Under the pieces are notes generated by a model that saw nothing but the letters and a program-made list of their open reading frames with translations, was not told the DNA's origin and ran no database searches. Both the position numbers and the translations under genes were made by a program. DNA of 64,000 nt from Gillisella taibaishanensis (GTDB taxonomy: Bacteria > Pseudomonadota > Alphaproteobacteria > Rhizobiales > Rhizobiaceae): contig NZ_MKIN01000020.1 in NCBI RefSeq assembly GCF_001938985.1, positions 1 through 64,000 of the forward strand, in the 5' to 3' direction. The number at the start of each line of letters is the position of its first letter. Within the stretch, counting starts at the first letter, position 1. Shown here in pieces: positions 8,944 through 17,465 of the stretch.

Positions 8944-9660
8944 ATGAGTCGCTTTACATCAATGACCTCCCTCGATCAGGGTTATCGTGCGCTTGTCGTT
9001 GGCGCTTCCGGTGGTATCGGCTCGGCCTTTTGTGATCTGCTGCGCAATGACCCGGTATGCCTTGAGGTCGTCGCCCTGTCACGCAGCACTGATGGCCTGG
9101 ACGTGACCGAGGAGAAGATGATCGCTGCTGCCGCCGAGCGACTTTCCGCCGAAGGCCAGTTCTTCGATCTTGTTATCTGCGCCACGGGAGCGCTGACGAT
9201 TAACGGCATTGGACCGGAAAAGGCCATGAGAGCCGTAACCAGCGAGGCAATGGCCGCACAATTCGCTCTGAACGCCATCGGCCCGGCCCTGGTAATGAAG
9301 TATTTTTCGCCGCTTCTCGTCAAAAACCGCCGGTCGCTGATGGGCTTCCTGTCTGCACGCGTGGGCTCGATCGGTGATAACCGGCTGGGCGGCTGGATCT
9401 CCTACCGCGCCTCGAAGGCGGCACTGAACCAGATCATCCGCACCGGCGCGATCGAGATCGCCCGGACGCGTCCGCAGTCGGTCGTTGTAAGTCTGCATCC
9501 GGGTAGCGTCGCCACGTCGCTGTCGGCCAATTTTGCCGCTGCTCACGAACGGTTCGCACCTGAAGAAAGCGCCGGGCTGTTGCTTTCCACGCTCGATCGT
9601 CTCTCACCTGAAAGCAATGGCGGCTTTTTTGCCTATGACGGTTCCGTGATCGAGTGGTAG
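8944..9660 (+). CDS. Short-chain dehydrogenase/reductase (C-factor-like)
   Basis: A 238-residue SDR with the NAD(P) glycine motif GASGGIG near residue 20, an ICATGAL stretch in place of NNAG, a catalytic Ser in SARVGSIG and YRASK for the Tyr-x3-Lys pair. Proteins of this type are often annotated CsgA/C-factor-like. The substrate is unknown. It is the first gene of an operon with a DUF3833 gene and a second SDR, preceded by an ECF-type promoter. Similar SDR, DUF3833, cfa and DUF1365 sets are known in light- or singlet-oxygen-induced clusters, so a membrane-lipid role is likely (inference). Confidence 0.8.
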   Translation: MSRFTSMTSLDQGYRALVVGASGGIGSAFCDLLRNDPVCLEVVALSRSTDGLDVTEEKMIAAAAERLSAEGQFFDLVICATGALTINGIGPEKAMRAVTSEAMAAQFALNAIGPALVMKYFSPLLVKNRRSLMGFLSARVGSIGDNRLGGWISYRASKAALNQIIRTGAIEIARTRPQSVVVSLHPGSVATSLSANFAAAHERFAPEESAGLLLSTLDRLSPESNGGFFAYDGSVIEW

Positions 9661-9726
9661 CGGCAAATCCACCCGCCTCCGCAGCGCGTATCAACTATAG
9701 AAATCGCGACGAACGGAGATCTGAAC

Positions 9727-10281
9727 ATGTCGGGACTGAAATCTGCGCTTGCGGGCCTCGGCCTTGGCCTTGTCGCCTCTACAGGCTATGCCCATGCCGC
9801 CAATTTCGCGTTTGAAGACTATTTCGTCGGCAAGACTGTTGCTGACGGCCATTTCGCAGCAATAAATGGTGTAAACCGCAAGTTTACCGTCGATTTGACG
9901 GGCAAATGGGACGGCCATGTCCTGACCCTGCGCGAAGACTTCCGCTTCGAGGATGGCACTCGAGACACCAAGACCTGGCGTTTCGTCAAGACCGGGCCGA
10001 CCACCTATACCGGCACGCGCGAGGATGTCATCGGTAATGCGATGGTGCACATGTCCGGTGATACCGCACGCTTCAATTACCTCGTTTATCTCTCGCCCGA
10101 AACAAAGGGCAACAAGGTGCGCTTCTATGACAAGATGGTGTTGAAGCCGGACGGAACAGTTCTCAACACCGCCTGGGTCACGAAGTTTGGTTTCCCTGTG
10201 GCCAAGACCACGGTGAACTTTCGCAAAGTCGATCATGAAATCAGGCACAAGGCCAAACGGCACGAAAGGGTAAATCGGTGA
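9727..10281 (+). CDS. DUF3833 family protein, probably periplasmic
   Basis: A 184-residue protein with an N-terminal signal-like segment (hydrophobic residues about 7-20, then YAHA before the probable cleavage site). The rest is beta-rich and carries the FEDYFVGKT, KWDG and RFEDGT motifs typical of DUF3833. The biochemical role is unknown. The family recurs beside cfa, DUF1365 and SDR genes in stress- and light-induced clusters. Its TGA stop overlaps the ATG of the next SDR, which suggests translational coupling. Confidence 0.75.
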   Translation: MSGLKSALAGLGLGLVASTGYAHAANFAFEDYFVGKTVADGHFAAINGVNRKFTVDLTGKWDGHVLTLREDFRFEDGTRDTKTWRFVKTGPTTYTGTREDVIGNAMVHMSGDTARFNYLVYLSPETKGNKVRFYDKMVLKPDGTVLNTAWVTKFGFPVAKTTVNFRKVDHEIRHKAKRHERVNR

Positions 10282-11051
10282 TGGTTATGTCCGCCACGAG
10301 CCGCGGCCGGGTGGCCTGGATTACAGGCGCCAGCTCCGGTATCGGCCGTGCGCTGGCGCTAAAGTTTGCGCGCGAAGGGTATCAGGTCGGTGTCAGCGCC
10401 AGGCGGGCCGAGGATCTGGACGTATTGGCCAAGGAAAGCATGGGCAGTATCCATGCCTTCCCGCTTGATATTACCGATGGTGCCGCCGTTGGGCGTGTCG
10501 TGGCCGAGATCGAAGATAAGCTCGGCCCGATCGACATGGCGGTTTTTTCCGCCGGCTCCTACATCCGCGAAACGCCGCATCGGTTCCAGGCAGAGCAGTT
10601 CCGCCAGATGGTCGATCTCAACCTCGTTGGAACCGGCCATTGCCTGGAGGCTGTGATTGCGCCCATGGTGGCACGCGGCCGAGGCGGAATCGGCCTCGTC
10701 GCTTCTGTCTCCGGCTATACAGGCCTGCCTGGCGGTGGCATATACGGCGCCACCAAATCGGCGCTGATTACGCTGGCGGAGGCGATGCGCCCCGGTCTTC
10801 AGAGCAAGGGTGTGTCTATTAGCATTATCAATCCTGGCTTTGTCAAAACACCGCTGACTGACAAGAACGATTTCCCGATGCCGTTCATTGTCACCGCAGA
10901 AGATGCGGCCGACAAAATATTCAACGGCATGAAGATCGGAAAATTTGAGATCGCTTTTCCTTGGCAGATGGTCTTGCTGCTGAAGGCGCTGCGACTGTTG
11001 CCCTATCCCCTCTATTTTGCGCTGACCCGCAGGATGCTGCGCAAATCCTGA
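10281..11051 (+). CDS. Short-chain dehydrogenase/reductase
   Basis: A 256-residue classical SDR: GASSGIG near residue 14, a SAGSY loop, the catalytic Ser in ASVSGYTG and YGATKSAL for Tyr-x3-Lys. The C-terminal 25 residues are hydrophobic and basic (LLLKALRLLPYP), so it may sit on the membrane. I use the ATG at 10281, joined to the upstream stop as TGATG. A GTG at 10278 and an ATG at 10287 are alternatives. The substrate is unknown; a lipid or fatty-acyl substrate would fit the neighbours. Confidence 0.8.
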   Translation: MVMSATSRGRVAWITGASSGIGRALALKFAREGYQVGVSARRAEDLDVLAKESMGSIHAFPLDITDGAAVGRVVAEIEDKLGPIDMAVFSAGSYIRETPHRFQAEQFRQMVDLNLVGTGHCLEAVIAPMVARGRGGIGLVASVSGYTGLPGGGIYGATKSALITLAEAMRPGLQSKGVSISIINPGFVKTPLTDKNDFPMPFIVTAEDAADKIFNGMKIGKFEIAFPWQMVLLLKALRLLPYPLYFALTRRMLRKS

Positions 11052-11074
11052 GCTCTTACAGAGAGCCAGACATG

Positions 11075-11104
11075 AAAATGGGGGCTTTCGCCCCCATTTT
11101 CATT
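11075..11104. terminator. Bidirectional terminator between SDR operon and cfa
   Basis: A perfect 10-bp stem (11075-11084 with 11091-11100) with A and T runs at its outer ends lies between the convergent SDR and cfa genes. It can serve both strands; its right arm touches the cfa stop codon. Confidence 0.8.
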
Positions 11105-12374
11105 TTGCCAGTTCGAATTGCACGACATCCAACCGGCCTGTCCGGAAGCCGGCAGCGCAATAATGCAGGTAGTAGCGCCACATCCGGAAGAAACGCTCAT
11201 CAAATCCGAGCGGCGCGATGGTCGACCAATGGGCGATGAAGCTGCGGTCCCAGGTCAGCAGGGTCCGCTCATAATCGAGGCCGAAGCGAAACGCGTCGCG
11301 TGTCTGCAGGCCAGCTTTCTGTGCCGATTCCTCGAACCGCTCGACCGATGGCAGCATGCCTCCCGGAAAAATATAGGTCTGAATGAAATCGGCTTCACGC
11401 TGATATTGCTCAAACCGGTTCTCATCGATGGTGATGACCTGGACAATTGCCCGACCACCCTCCACCAGCAGGTCGCGCACGCGGTTGAAGTAAACCGGCC
11501 AATTCTCTTCACCGACCGCTTCGAACATCTCGATCGACACGATCTTGGTGAAGTGCCCCTTCACGTCGCGGTAATCTTCCAGCCGGATGTCGCAGCGCTC
11601 GCTTAGATCAGCTGCCTCCAGCCGTGCGCGCGCGTAAGCGGCTTGTTCCTTCGACAGCGTCAGGCCGGTCACCCGGCAGCCGCTGGCGCGGATCGCGTGC
11701 TCGGCAAAGCCGCCCCAGCCGCAACCGATCTCCAGAACATGATCGCCAGGCCCAAGCGCCAATTGCTCGACAATCCGCTGATATTTGGCGGCCTGCGCCT
11801 CGGCCAGTGGCTGGCTCGGATGCGCGTAGAGCGCCGACGAATAAGTCATCGTCGTATCCAGCCATTGACGATAGAAATCGTTGCCGAGATCGTAATGGAA
11901 GGCGATGTTACGGCGGCTGCCGGCCTTGGAATTGCGCCGCAGCTTGTGGCGCAGCAGGGCCAGTTTGCCAAGCAGGGCGGAGGGCGACATCAACCCTTCC
12001 CAGTTGCCTTCGTTGGCGATGGCTAGTTCCAGAAAGCCGGCGATATCGGGGCTGTCCCAATCGCCGTCCATATAGGACCGGGAAAAGCCGAGCGTACCCG
12101 AAGACAGCAGCCTCCAGACCGGGCGGGCATTGTTGAACTTCAGCACTGCGGATGGTCCGAGCTCGGGCCCGACCACGTGATGCTCCTCACCGCCGGGAAA
12201 CAGCAGGGTGAGGTGACCATGAGTCAACCGACTTGCCCAGTTACAAATCATCCGCTGCCAGATCGGCGCGCCATGAAGCGACCATTGGCAGGCGTCCTGT
12301 TCCGTATTCAGGCCTACACTCTTCTGTTTGGAAAACGAGGTCATTGCTGCGGTTTGCTGGTCGGCATGGGTCAT
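11100..12374 (-). CDS. cfa: Cyclopropane-fatty-acyl-phospholipid synthase
   Basis: Transfers a methylene group from S-adenosylmethionine to double bonds of membrane phospholipid acyl chains. The 424-residue protein has the CFA layout: an N-terminal lipid-binding part, then a SAM-binding Rossmann domain with VLEIGCGWGGFA near residue 215, the FHYDLGNDFY motif before it, and the IEMFEAVG and YIFPGG motifs after. Its start overlaps the DUF1365 stop by four bases (ATGA). In Rhodobacter a cfa gene belongs to the RpoE-ChrR singlet oxygen response, which matches the sigma gene nearby. Related enzymes in such clusters can make other lipid modifications (for example methylated or furan fatty acids), so the exact product is open. 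Confidence 0.9.
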   Translation of the reverse strand: MTHADQQTAAMTSFSKQKSVGLNTEQDACQWSLHGAPIWQRMICNWASRLTHGHLTLLFPGGEEHHVVGPELGPSAVLKFNNARPVWRLLSSGTLGFSRSYMDGDWDSPDIAGFLELAIANEGNWEGLMSPSALLGKLALLRHKLRRNSKAGSRRNIAFHYDLGNDFYRQWLDTTMTYSSALYAHPSQPLAEAQAAKYQRIVEQLALGPGDHVLEIGCGWGGFAEHAIRASGCRVTGLTLSKEQAAYARARLEAADLSERCDIRLEDYRDVKGHFTKIVSIEMFEAVGEENWPVYFNRVRDLLVEGGRAIVQVITIDENRFEQYQREADFIQTYIFPGGMLPSVERFEESAQKAGLQTRDAFRFGLDYERTLLTWDRSFIAHWSTIAPLGFDERFFRMWRYYLHYCAAGFRTGRLDVVQFELAK

Positions 12375-13174
12375 GACGGGCTCCTTGCGTTTGCAGCTTC
12401 AGGTAAAATGATGGAACTGGCGATCGGCTCAGTGGCCTTGCGGTGCCGATGGATCGGCACGCCCTTCAGCCACAGCTTCAGCGCTTCCCAATGAATCGCG
12501 CCCATGACTTTGAAGGTCATCAGCGGATAGCGGAGCAGGGCGGAAAGAAGCGCGCCGTCTGTCAGGGCTTGGCGCTTGCCCTCGAACGCAGCGTAAAGCA
12601 AAGGCCCTTCGGCATCTGCTTCATTAATAGCGATCAAAACCCGCTCGTCTGGCGTCGTGATCTTGAACCGGTACTGGCATTCCATCGGCATGAAAGGAGA
12701 GACATACATCTGCTTGGCGCAGGCGTGTCGAATGCTACCATCTTCCTGATTGCCCACCGGAATCACATAGGTATGCCGTTCGTGGAAGGTATTTTCCACT
12801 TCGTAGAGGATGGCGATCAACCCGCCTGCGCCGTCATAGCAATAGTAGACGGTCAGCGGATTAAAGACATAACCGAACATACGGGGATAGCAGAGCATGG
12901 ATACTTTGAGGTCCGCAGTGCCAAGTCCCGCCTGCTGAAGATGCTGCGCCACCCACGCTTTCAGCCCGCCAGATACACCCAGACCATGGTCTCGATCGTC
13001 GATCCGCAGTACCGCTCGCCTGTTGTAGCCGAGAAGCTTGAATGTCGCATCGATAGCCGGCAATTCATCAAGGTCAACCAGCAGGCAAAACACGCTATAT
13101 CGCAACCGATGTTTCTTCGGCCTATGCCTTTCGTGAACAACATCACCGGTGAAGATTGCCGACGTCCAGTTCAT
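12371..13174 (-). CDS. DUF1365 family protein
   Basis: A 267-residue protein of the DUF1365 family, seen from the early HxRHRPKKHRLRYSVF stretch and the FNPLTVYYCYD and NTFHERHTYV motifs. The reaction is not established. The family is nearly always found between an FAD amine-oxidase-like gene and a cfa gene, as here, which suggests one pathway acting on membrane fatty acids. It is translationally coupled at both ends by ATGA overlaps. Confidence 0.85.
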   Translation of the reverse strand: MNWTSAIFTGDVVHERHRPKKHRLRYSVFCLLVDLDELPAIDATFKLLGYNRRAVLRIDDRDHGLGVSGGLKAWVAQHLQQAGLGTADLKVSMLCYPRMFGYVFNPLTVYYCYDGAGGLIAILYEVENTFHERHTYVIPVGNQEDGSIRHACAKQMYVSPFMPMECQYRFKITTPDERVLIAINEADAEGPLLYAAFEGKRQALTDGALLSALLRYPLMTFKVMGAIHWEALKLWLKGVPIHRHRKATEPIASSIILPEAANARSPS

Positions 13175-14529
13175 TGCGCGGCCGCCAGCACCTGTTCAGC
13201 GAAAATCCGCCCGGAAGGATTGTCCACCGTCCACGGGCGCGACAGGCCTCCCAATTGTTCGGCCACCGCGAGACCGGACTGAATACCGTCTTCATGGAAG
13301 CCGCTGCCGAAATGGGCGCCGCAGAACCAGGTGCGGTTACGGCCCTGCAATTGCCAGAGCTGTCGCTGCGCGGCGATCGCCTTGCTGTCGAACAGCGGAT
13401 GGGCATAGTCGAATACCTGGTGCACCTTGGACCTATCGATCTCTCGCGACGGATTGAGCGTCACGAACAGCGGCAGGGACGAATCGAGGTTCTGCAACTT
13501 GTTCATCCAATAGGTTACGCAAAGTGCGCCTTCGCCAGCCTTGCGCTGCTCCCCGATATAGTTCCAGCTTGCCCAGACCCGCTGGCGCTTCGGCATGACG
13601 CTTGGATCTGAATGCAGAACGGCGACATTGCTCGTGTAATCAAAACAGCTGAGCAGCGCCCGTTCCAGCCCCTGAGCCTCATCCAGAAGCGCCAGCGCTT
13701 CATTCGCATGGGTGGCGACAACGACCTGGTCGAAACGGTCCTGATGGCCGCTTTCGGTCACGATTTTTACGCCGAGCGTGCTGCGGATAATACTTTTGAC
13801 AGGATCGCCGCTGCGAAACTGCGCTGGCGTTGCCGCCTTAAGCCTGCTGACATATTCACGGCTACCGCCGATGACAGTGCGCCATTGAGGACGATCGTTG
13901 ATGGTGACGAGGCCGTGATTGATGAAGAACCTGATAAATGCAGTGAGCGGGTAGGCCCGCATGTCGGCAACTGTTGTCGACCAGATCGCAGCCCCCATCG
14001 GCAGAAGATGATCTTCTATGAATGCCGCACTATAGGCTTCGAGATCGAGATAATCGCCGAGCGTTGCGGCAGCAAGATCTGAACGCTCCAGCAGGTGAGG
14101 GGCCGCGCGATAGAACCGCATGATGTCGGCGACCATCCGCCAGAATCGCGGACGAAGTGCGTTCCGGCGCTGACCTAACAAGCCAGACAGCCCGGAACCG
14201 GAATACTCGAAACGACCCTGGTCCAAGGAGGCGGCAAACGACATGTCAGACGCCTGCGTGGGCACGCCCAAATGCTCGAATAAAGCGACCAGATTGAGAT
14301 AGTTGCGGTCGTTGTAGACGATGAAGCCGGTATCGACCGCAACCTTGCCTTTCGGGCCATCCACGTCGACTGTATTGGCATGACCGCCAAGTCGATCTGC
14401 GGCCTCAAACACCGTGACATCGAATCGCTTGGCCAGCAGCCAGGCACAAGACAAGCCGGAAATGCCGGATCCCACTACCGCAATCCGACGTGTGCCGGCA
14501 GCGAATCCCTTGTCCAATCCGATATTCAT
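13171..14529 (-). CDS. FAD-dependent amine-oxidase-like oxidoreductase
   Basis: A 452-residue flavoprotein with an N-terminal dinucleotide-binding motif (VVGSGISGLSCAWLL) followed by the EAADRLGGHANT FAD motif, as in NAD(P)-binding/amine oxidase-like proteins of the COG2907 type. It probably oxidises or desaturates a lipid-linked substrate together with Cfa and DUF1365 (inference). I set the start at 14529 (MNIGLDKG). The reading frame stays open about 660 bp further upstream, but that part runs antisense through the sigma factor gene and has no family features. First gene of the operon FAD-DUF1365-cfa. Confidence 0.85.
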   Translation of the reverse strand: MNIGLDKGFAAGTRRIAVVGSGISGLSCAWLLAKRFDVTVFEAADRLGGHANTVDVDGPKGKVAVDTGFIVYNDRNYLNLVALFEHLGVPTQASDMSFAASLDQGRFEYSGSGLSGLLGQRRNALRPRFWRMVADIMRFYRAAPHLLERSDLAAATLGDYLDLEAYSAAFIEDHLLPMGAAIWSTTVADMRAYPLTAFIRFFINHGLVTINDRPQWRTVIGGSREYVSRLKAATPAQFRSGDPVKSIIRSTLGVKIVTESGHQDRFDQVVVATHANEALALLDEAQGLERALLSCFDYTSNVAVLHSDPSVMPKRQRVWASWNYIGEQRKAGEGALCVTYWMNKLQNLDSSLPLFVTLNPSREIDRSKVHQVFDYAHPLFDSKAIAAQRQLWQLQGRNRTWFCGAHFGSGFHEDGIQSGLAVAEQLGGLSRPWTVDNPSGRIFAEQVLAAAQ

Positions 14530-14617
14530 GATCGCAATCGCCTTTTCACCATGTTTTACAAGGACTACGACCGGCACTATGGGCTGGATTGCCAACGTCG
14601 GATTTTTTTTGGGTCGG

Positions 14618-14647
14618 TGATCCACCGTAGCAGGGCGGGCGTAAAGA
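14618..14647 (+). promoter_or_regulatory. ECF promoter of the sigma/anti-sigma operon (autoregulation)
   Basis: TGATCC (14618-14623), an 18-bp spacer, then TAAAGA (14642-14647). This matches the RpoE/ECF11 promoter type recalled from Rhodobacter. It lies 125 bp before the sigma gene start and points to self-activation. No equally good copy was seen on the minus strand for the divergent FAD operon. Confidence 0.7.
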
Positions 14648-14772
14648 CTGCCATGACAATAATCATTTCCCAAGCGGCTCTGGAATGCCACAATGGTAGA
14701 ATGACGGCCCCACGCCCCTTCAGGCGTAACCGGCCACGTGGGAAATCCGTGCCTCCTGGGGGCGCGAACGGG

Positions 14773-15345
14773 ATGATTATGAAGTCTGAAACGGAAGATA
14801 TGTCCTGCTTTCTCGCTGCGGTGGCCCGTGAGCGTGATGTGGAGGCATTCGAAACATTGTTCCGTCACTATGGTCCGCGCGTGAAAGCCTACATGGCTCG
14901 CCAGACGCGAGACCAGCAGGCGGCAGAGGAATTGATGCAGGAAACCATGATGGTGGTCTGGAACAAGGCCGCACTTTTCGATCCGAGCAGAGGCAATGTC
15001 TCCGCCTGGATTTTCACGATAGCGAGAAACCTTCGCGTTTCCGCCTATCGCAAGCAGAACCGTCCGGAATTCGACCCGAACGACCCTGCTTTCGTGCCCG
15101 AAGACGTAATGCCAGCCGACCAGGAACTGGAAAGCCGGCAAGAGGCAGACCGGTTGCACAAGGCCATGCGGCAATTGCCCAAGGAACAACTCGATTTGTT
15201 ACAGCGTTCGTTTTTTCACGAGATCCCTCACAGCGCGCTTGCCAAGGAATTCGACCTGCCGCTCGGAACCGTGAAATCAAGGATCAGGATGGCTTTCGCA
15301 AAACTCCGTGCCGCTTTGGACGATAGCCAAGGAGGGGACCGTTGA
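14773..15345 (+). CDS. ECF sigma factor, RpoE/ECF11-like
   Basis: A 190-residue ECF sigma factor that would direct RNA polymerase to TGATCC-type promoters. Region 2 runs from FETLFRHYGPRVKAY through WIFTIARNLRVSAYRK. Region 4 is PKEQLDLLQRSFF to PLGTVKSRIRMAF. The anti-sigma gene overlaps it by one base (TGATG), as in Rhodobacter rpoE-chrR. By analogy the signal would be singlet oxygen or organic peroxide, giving lipid-modifying and repair functions. The start is ATG 14773 or 14779. The frame is open further upstream, but that part lacks sigma features and contains the promoter. Confidence 0.9.
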   Translation: MIMKSETEDMSCFLAAVARERDVEAFETLFRHYGPRVKAYMARQTRDQQAAEELMQETMMVVWNKAALFDPSRGNVSAWIFTIARNLRVSAYRKQNRPEFDPNDPAFVPEDVMPADQELESRQEADRLHKAMRQLPKEQLDLLQRSFFHEIPHSALAKEFDLPLGTVKSRIRMAFAKLRAALDDSQGGDR

Positions 15346-16037
15346 TGTCCGTGCACCATCATGTCAGCGATGAATTATTGCTCGACTATGCTAATGGCAG
15401 CCTGTCCGAAGGCTGGAGCATTGCCGTTGCCACGCATCTCGCGCTGTGTCCCCACTGCCGTAAACGCCTGTCCGCTATGGAAGCAACTGCTGGCGCGATG
15501 ATCGAGTCGCTCGAGCTGGAACCGGCGCAAGCCTCGAATGCCGATACATCTTGGCAGGCGATGCGGGCCCGGCTTGAGGCGGATAAAGTCGGCAACAAAG
15601 GCCAGAGTGTTGCTGACAAACCAGCTTCGGCGGCCCCCAATTTTGCTGAAGTTCCGGTTCTGCCGGAACCATTGCGCTCCTATCTTGGTAAGGACATCGA
15701 TGGTTTGAAATGGAAGCCGCTTGGACGTGGCGCCTATCACATCAAGATCAAGACTGGCGATGCGGATACGAGCGTGCGTCTGTTGCGGATACCGGCTGGA
15801 AAGCCGGTGCCGGAACATAGCCACGGCGGCCGAGAGCTGACGCTGGTGCTCAAAGGTAGCTTCTACGATGGCCAGGGTCGGTTTGCCCGTGGCGATCTGG
15901 AAGAGGCCGACCAAGATGTAGAGCATCAGCCGATCGCTGATGAGGGTGAAGACTGTATCTGCCTTGCCGTGACGGATGCTCCTTTGCGTTTCAAGAGCCG
16001 CCTTGTGCGGTTGGTGCAGCCGATTTTGGGGATTTGA
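15345..16037 (+). CDS. chrR: ChrR-type anti-sigma factor
   Basis: A 230-residue zinc anti-sigma factor. The N-terminal anti-sigma domain (about residues 1-85) carries the His-x3-Cys-x2-Cys zinc motif in THLALCPHC. The C-terminal cupin (about 120-215) has EHSHGGRE and a later EHQP His, the second metal site that in Rhodobacter ChrR is needed for the singlet oxygen response. It would hold the sigma factor inactive in unstressed cells. The start is ATG 15345 with GGAGGGG upstream, coupled to the sigma stop codon. Confidence 0.9.
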   Translation: MSVHHHVSDELLLDYANGSLSEGWSIAVATHLALCPHCRKRLSAMEATAGAMIESLELEPAQASNADTSWQAMRARLEADKVGNKGQSVADKPASAAPNFAEVPVLPEPLRSYLGKDIDGLKWKPLGRGAYHIKIKTGDADTSVRLLRIPAGKPVPEHSHGGRELTLVLKGSFYDGQGRFARGDLEEADQDVEHQPIADEGEDCICLAVTDAPLRFKSRLVRLVQPILGI

Positions 16038-16166
16038 AACAGAATTTCAGGAAAGCTGCTGATCAGTTTCCCGTTCGGTTATGCGGTCACGCAGGTACGT
16101 TTCTGAAAAAGTGTTTACCGGTTTTTTGCGTCGCGGGCGCAGCCGAATACAAGGATTGAGAATTAC

Positions 16167-16568
16167 ATGCGCAGCTATGTAATCGCCTATTGTGCTACGG
16201 CTGCGGTGTTTTTCGGCCTGGATTTTGTCTGGTTGAGCAAGGTCGCGCTCGGTTTCTACAAATCGCGGATCGGCGAATTGATGCGGGATCAGCCGAATTT
16301 CACTGCCGCCGGTCTGTTCTACTTGGTTTACATCGGCGGCATCGTTTATTTCGCCGTGGCTCCGGCTCTACAGAGCGGGAGCCTGGTGACCGCATTGGTG
16401 AGCGGGGCCATCCTGGGACTGATTGCCTACGGCACTTATGATATGACCAATCTTGCAACCTTGAAGGCTTGGTCGCTATCGCTCAGCCTCGTCGATATGG
16501 CCTGGGGCATGGTGTTGACGTCTGTTGCAGCCGGTGCGGGATATTTCGTTACCAGCCGGCTGCTCTGA
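16167..16568 (+). CDS. DUF2177 family membrane protein
   Basis: A 133-residue inner-membrane protein with four predicted helices (about residues 3-25, 45-65, 72-92 and 105-128) and the DUF2177 motifs FFGLDFVWLS, AYGTYDMTN and DMAWG. The function is unknown. DUF2177 genes recur in clusters with cfa, DUF1365 and ECF or LitR regulators, so it probably belongs to the same stress regulon, though 129 bp separate it from chrR. Confidence 0.82.
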   Translation: MRSYVIAYCATAAVFFGLDFVWLSKVALGFYKSRIGELMRDQPNFTAAGLFYLVYIGGIVYFAVAPALQSGSLVTALVSGAILGLIAYGTYDMTNLATLKAWSLSLSLVDMAWGMVLTSVAAGAGYFVTSRLL

Positions 16569-16601
16569 TTGGTTTCACGTGAGACAAAGCTGAAGTCTGC
16601 G

Positions 16602-16646
16602 TTGCGCCATTTTCGTTTTTCACTATGATGAAAGAAAAAACGAAAA
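16602..16646 (+). promoter_or_regulatory. glpR promoter with operator-like inverted repeat
   Basis: TTGCGC (16602-16607) -N16- TATGAT (16624-16629) forms a plausible promoter. TTTTCGTTTT (16610-16619) and AAAACGAAAA (16637-16646) are perfect inverted copies that flank the -10. The same TTCGTTTT core occurs in the glpD promoter, which suggests autoregulation by GlpR. Confidence 0.55.
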
Positions 16647-16661
16647 AGGGGGGAGGCGCAG

Positions 16662-17444
16662 ATGTTTCTGTCGGCCCGGCAATCTGAAATCCTCGATATC
16701 GCCAAGTCCGAAGGCCGGGTGCAGGTAGACGATCTTGCATCGCGATTTTCCGTAACGCCACAGACCATTCGCAAGGATCTCAATGACTTGTGCGAAACCC
16801 GGCGGCTGACGCGGGTGCATGGCGGAGCGATTTTTCCAAGCGGCGCCGAAAACGTTCGCTATGAGGCACGCCGCTCAATGGCGGCTCCCGAAAAACAGGC
16901 GATCGGACGGGCGGCGGCCGATCTGATCCCCAACAATGCTTCTCTGTTTATCAATATCGGCACCACGACGGAAGCCGTCGGTGAAGCTTTGCTGGACCAC
17001 AAGGACTTGATGGTCATCACCAACAACATCAACGTTGCCAACCGACTAAGGGTTTTTCCCGCCATTGAGGTGGTGATTGCCGGCGGCGTGGTGCGTGGCT
17101 CAGACGGCGGGATCGTCGGCGAGGCGGCGGTCGATTTCATTCGCCAGTTCAAGGTCGATTATGCTGTCATTGGCACGTCGGCTATCGACCCAGATGGGGC
17201 GTTGCTCGACTACGACTACCGCGAAGTGAAAGTGGCACAGGCAATCATCGCCAATGCCCGCCACGTGATTCTCGTTGCCGATTCCTCGAAGTTCGAGCGC
17301 GCTGCCCCCGTGCGCATTGGCCATCTCAGTCAGGTTCACACCTTCATCACCGATGTCTGCGATATCACAGAACTGGCAAGCATTTGCCGCGATCACGATG
17401 TGCGTTTGATCGAGGCCTTCAGGGTCGCACGGCAGGATGGTTAA
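16662..17444 (+). CDS. glpR: DeoR-family glycerol regulon repressor GlpR
   Basis: A 260-residue DeoR-family repressor: N-terminal helix-turn-helix (RQSEILDIAKSEGRV through VTPQTIRKDLNDL, about residues 4-40) and a C-terminal sugar-phosphate sensor domain with the INIGTTTEAV and ADSSKFER motifs. It probably responds to glycerol-3-phosphate and represses glpD and the transporter genes that follow. A GGGGGGAGG ribosome site precedes the ATG. Likely sites are seen at 16610-16646 and 17472-17490. Confidence 0.88.
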   Translation: MFLSARQSEILDIAKSEGRVQVDDLASRFSVTPQTIRKDLNDLCETRRLTRVHGGAIFPSGAENVRYEARRSMAAPEKQAIGRAAADLIPNNASLFINIGTTTEAVGEALLDHKDLMVITNNINVANRLRVFPAIEVVIAGGVVRGSDGGIVGEAAVDFIRQFKVDYAVIGTSAIDPDGALLDYDYREVKVAQAIIANARHVILVADSSKFERAAPVRIGHLSQVHTFITDVCDITELASICRDHDVRLIEAFRVARQDG

Positions 17445-17465
17445 CAGTTACCGCTAAATTTTCAT

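Noticed and set aside
14380..14772. N-terminal extension of the ECF sigma frame
   Set aside because: It contains the ECF promoter and overlaps the FAD gene start. The sigma domains begin after 14773.
14530..15189. N-terminal extension of the FAD gene frame
   Set aside because: It runs antisense through the ECF sigma gene and its promoter, and the dinucleotide motif begins right after the ATG at 14529.
16038..16166. Possible degenerate RIME-like repeat before the DUF2177 gene
   Set aside because: Only a short stretch (AAAAAGTGTTTACCGGTTTTTTG) resembles the core; no second hairpin is recognisable.
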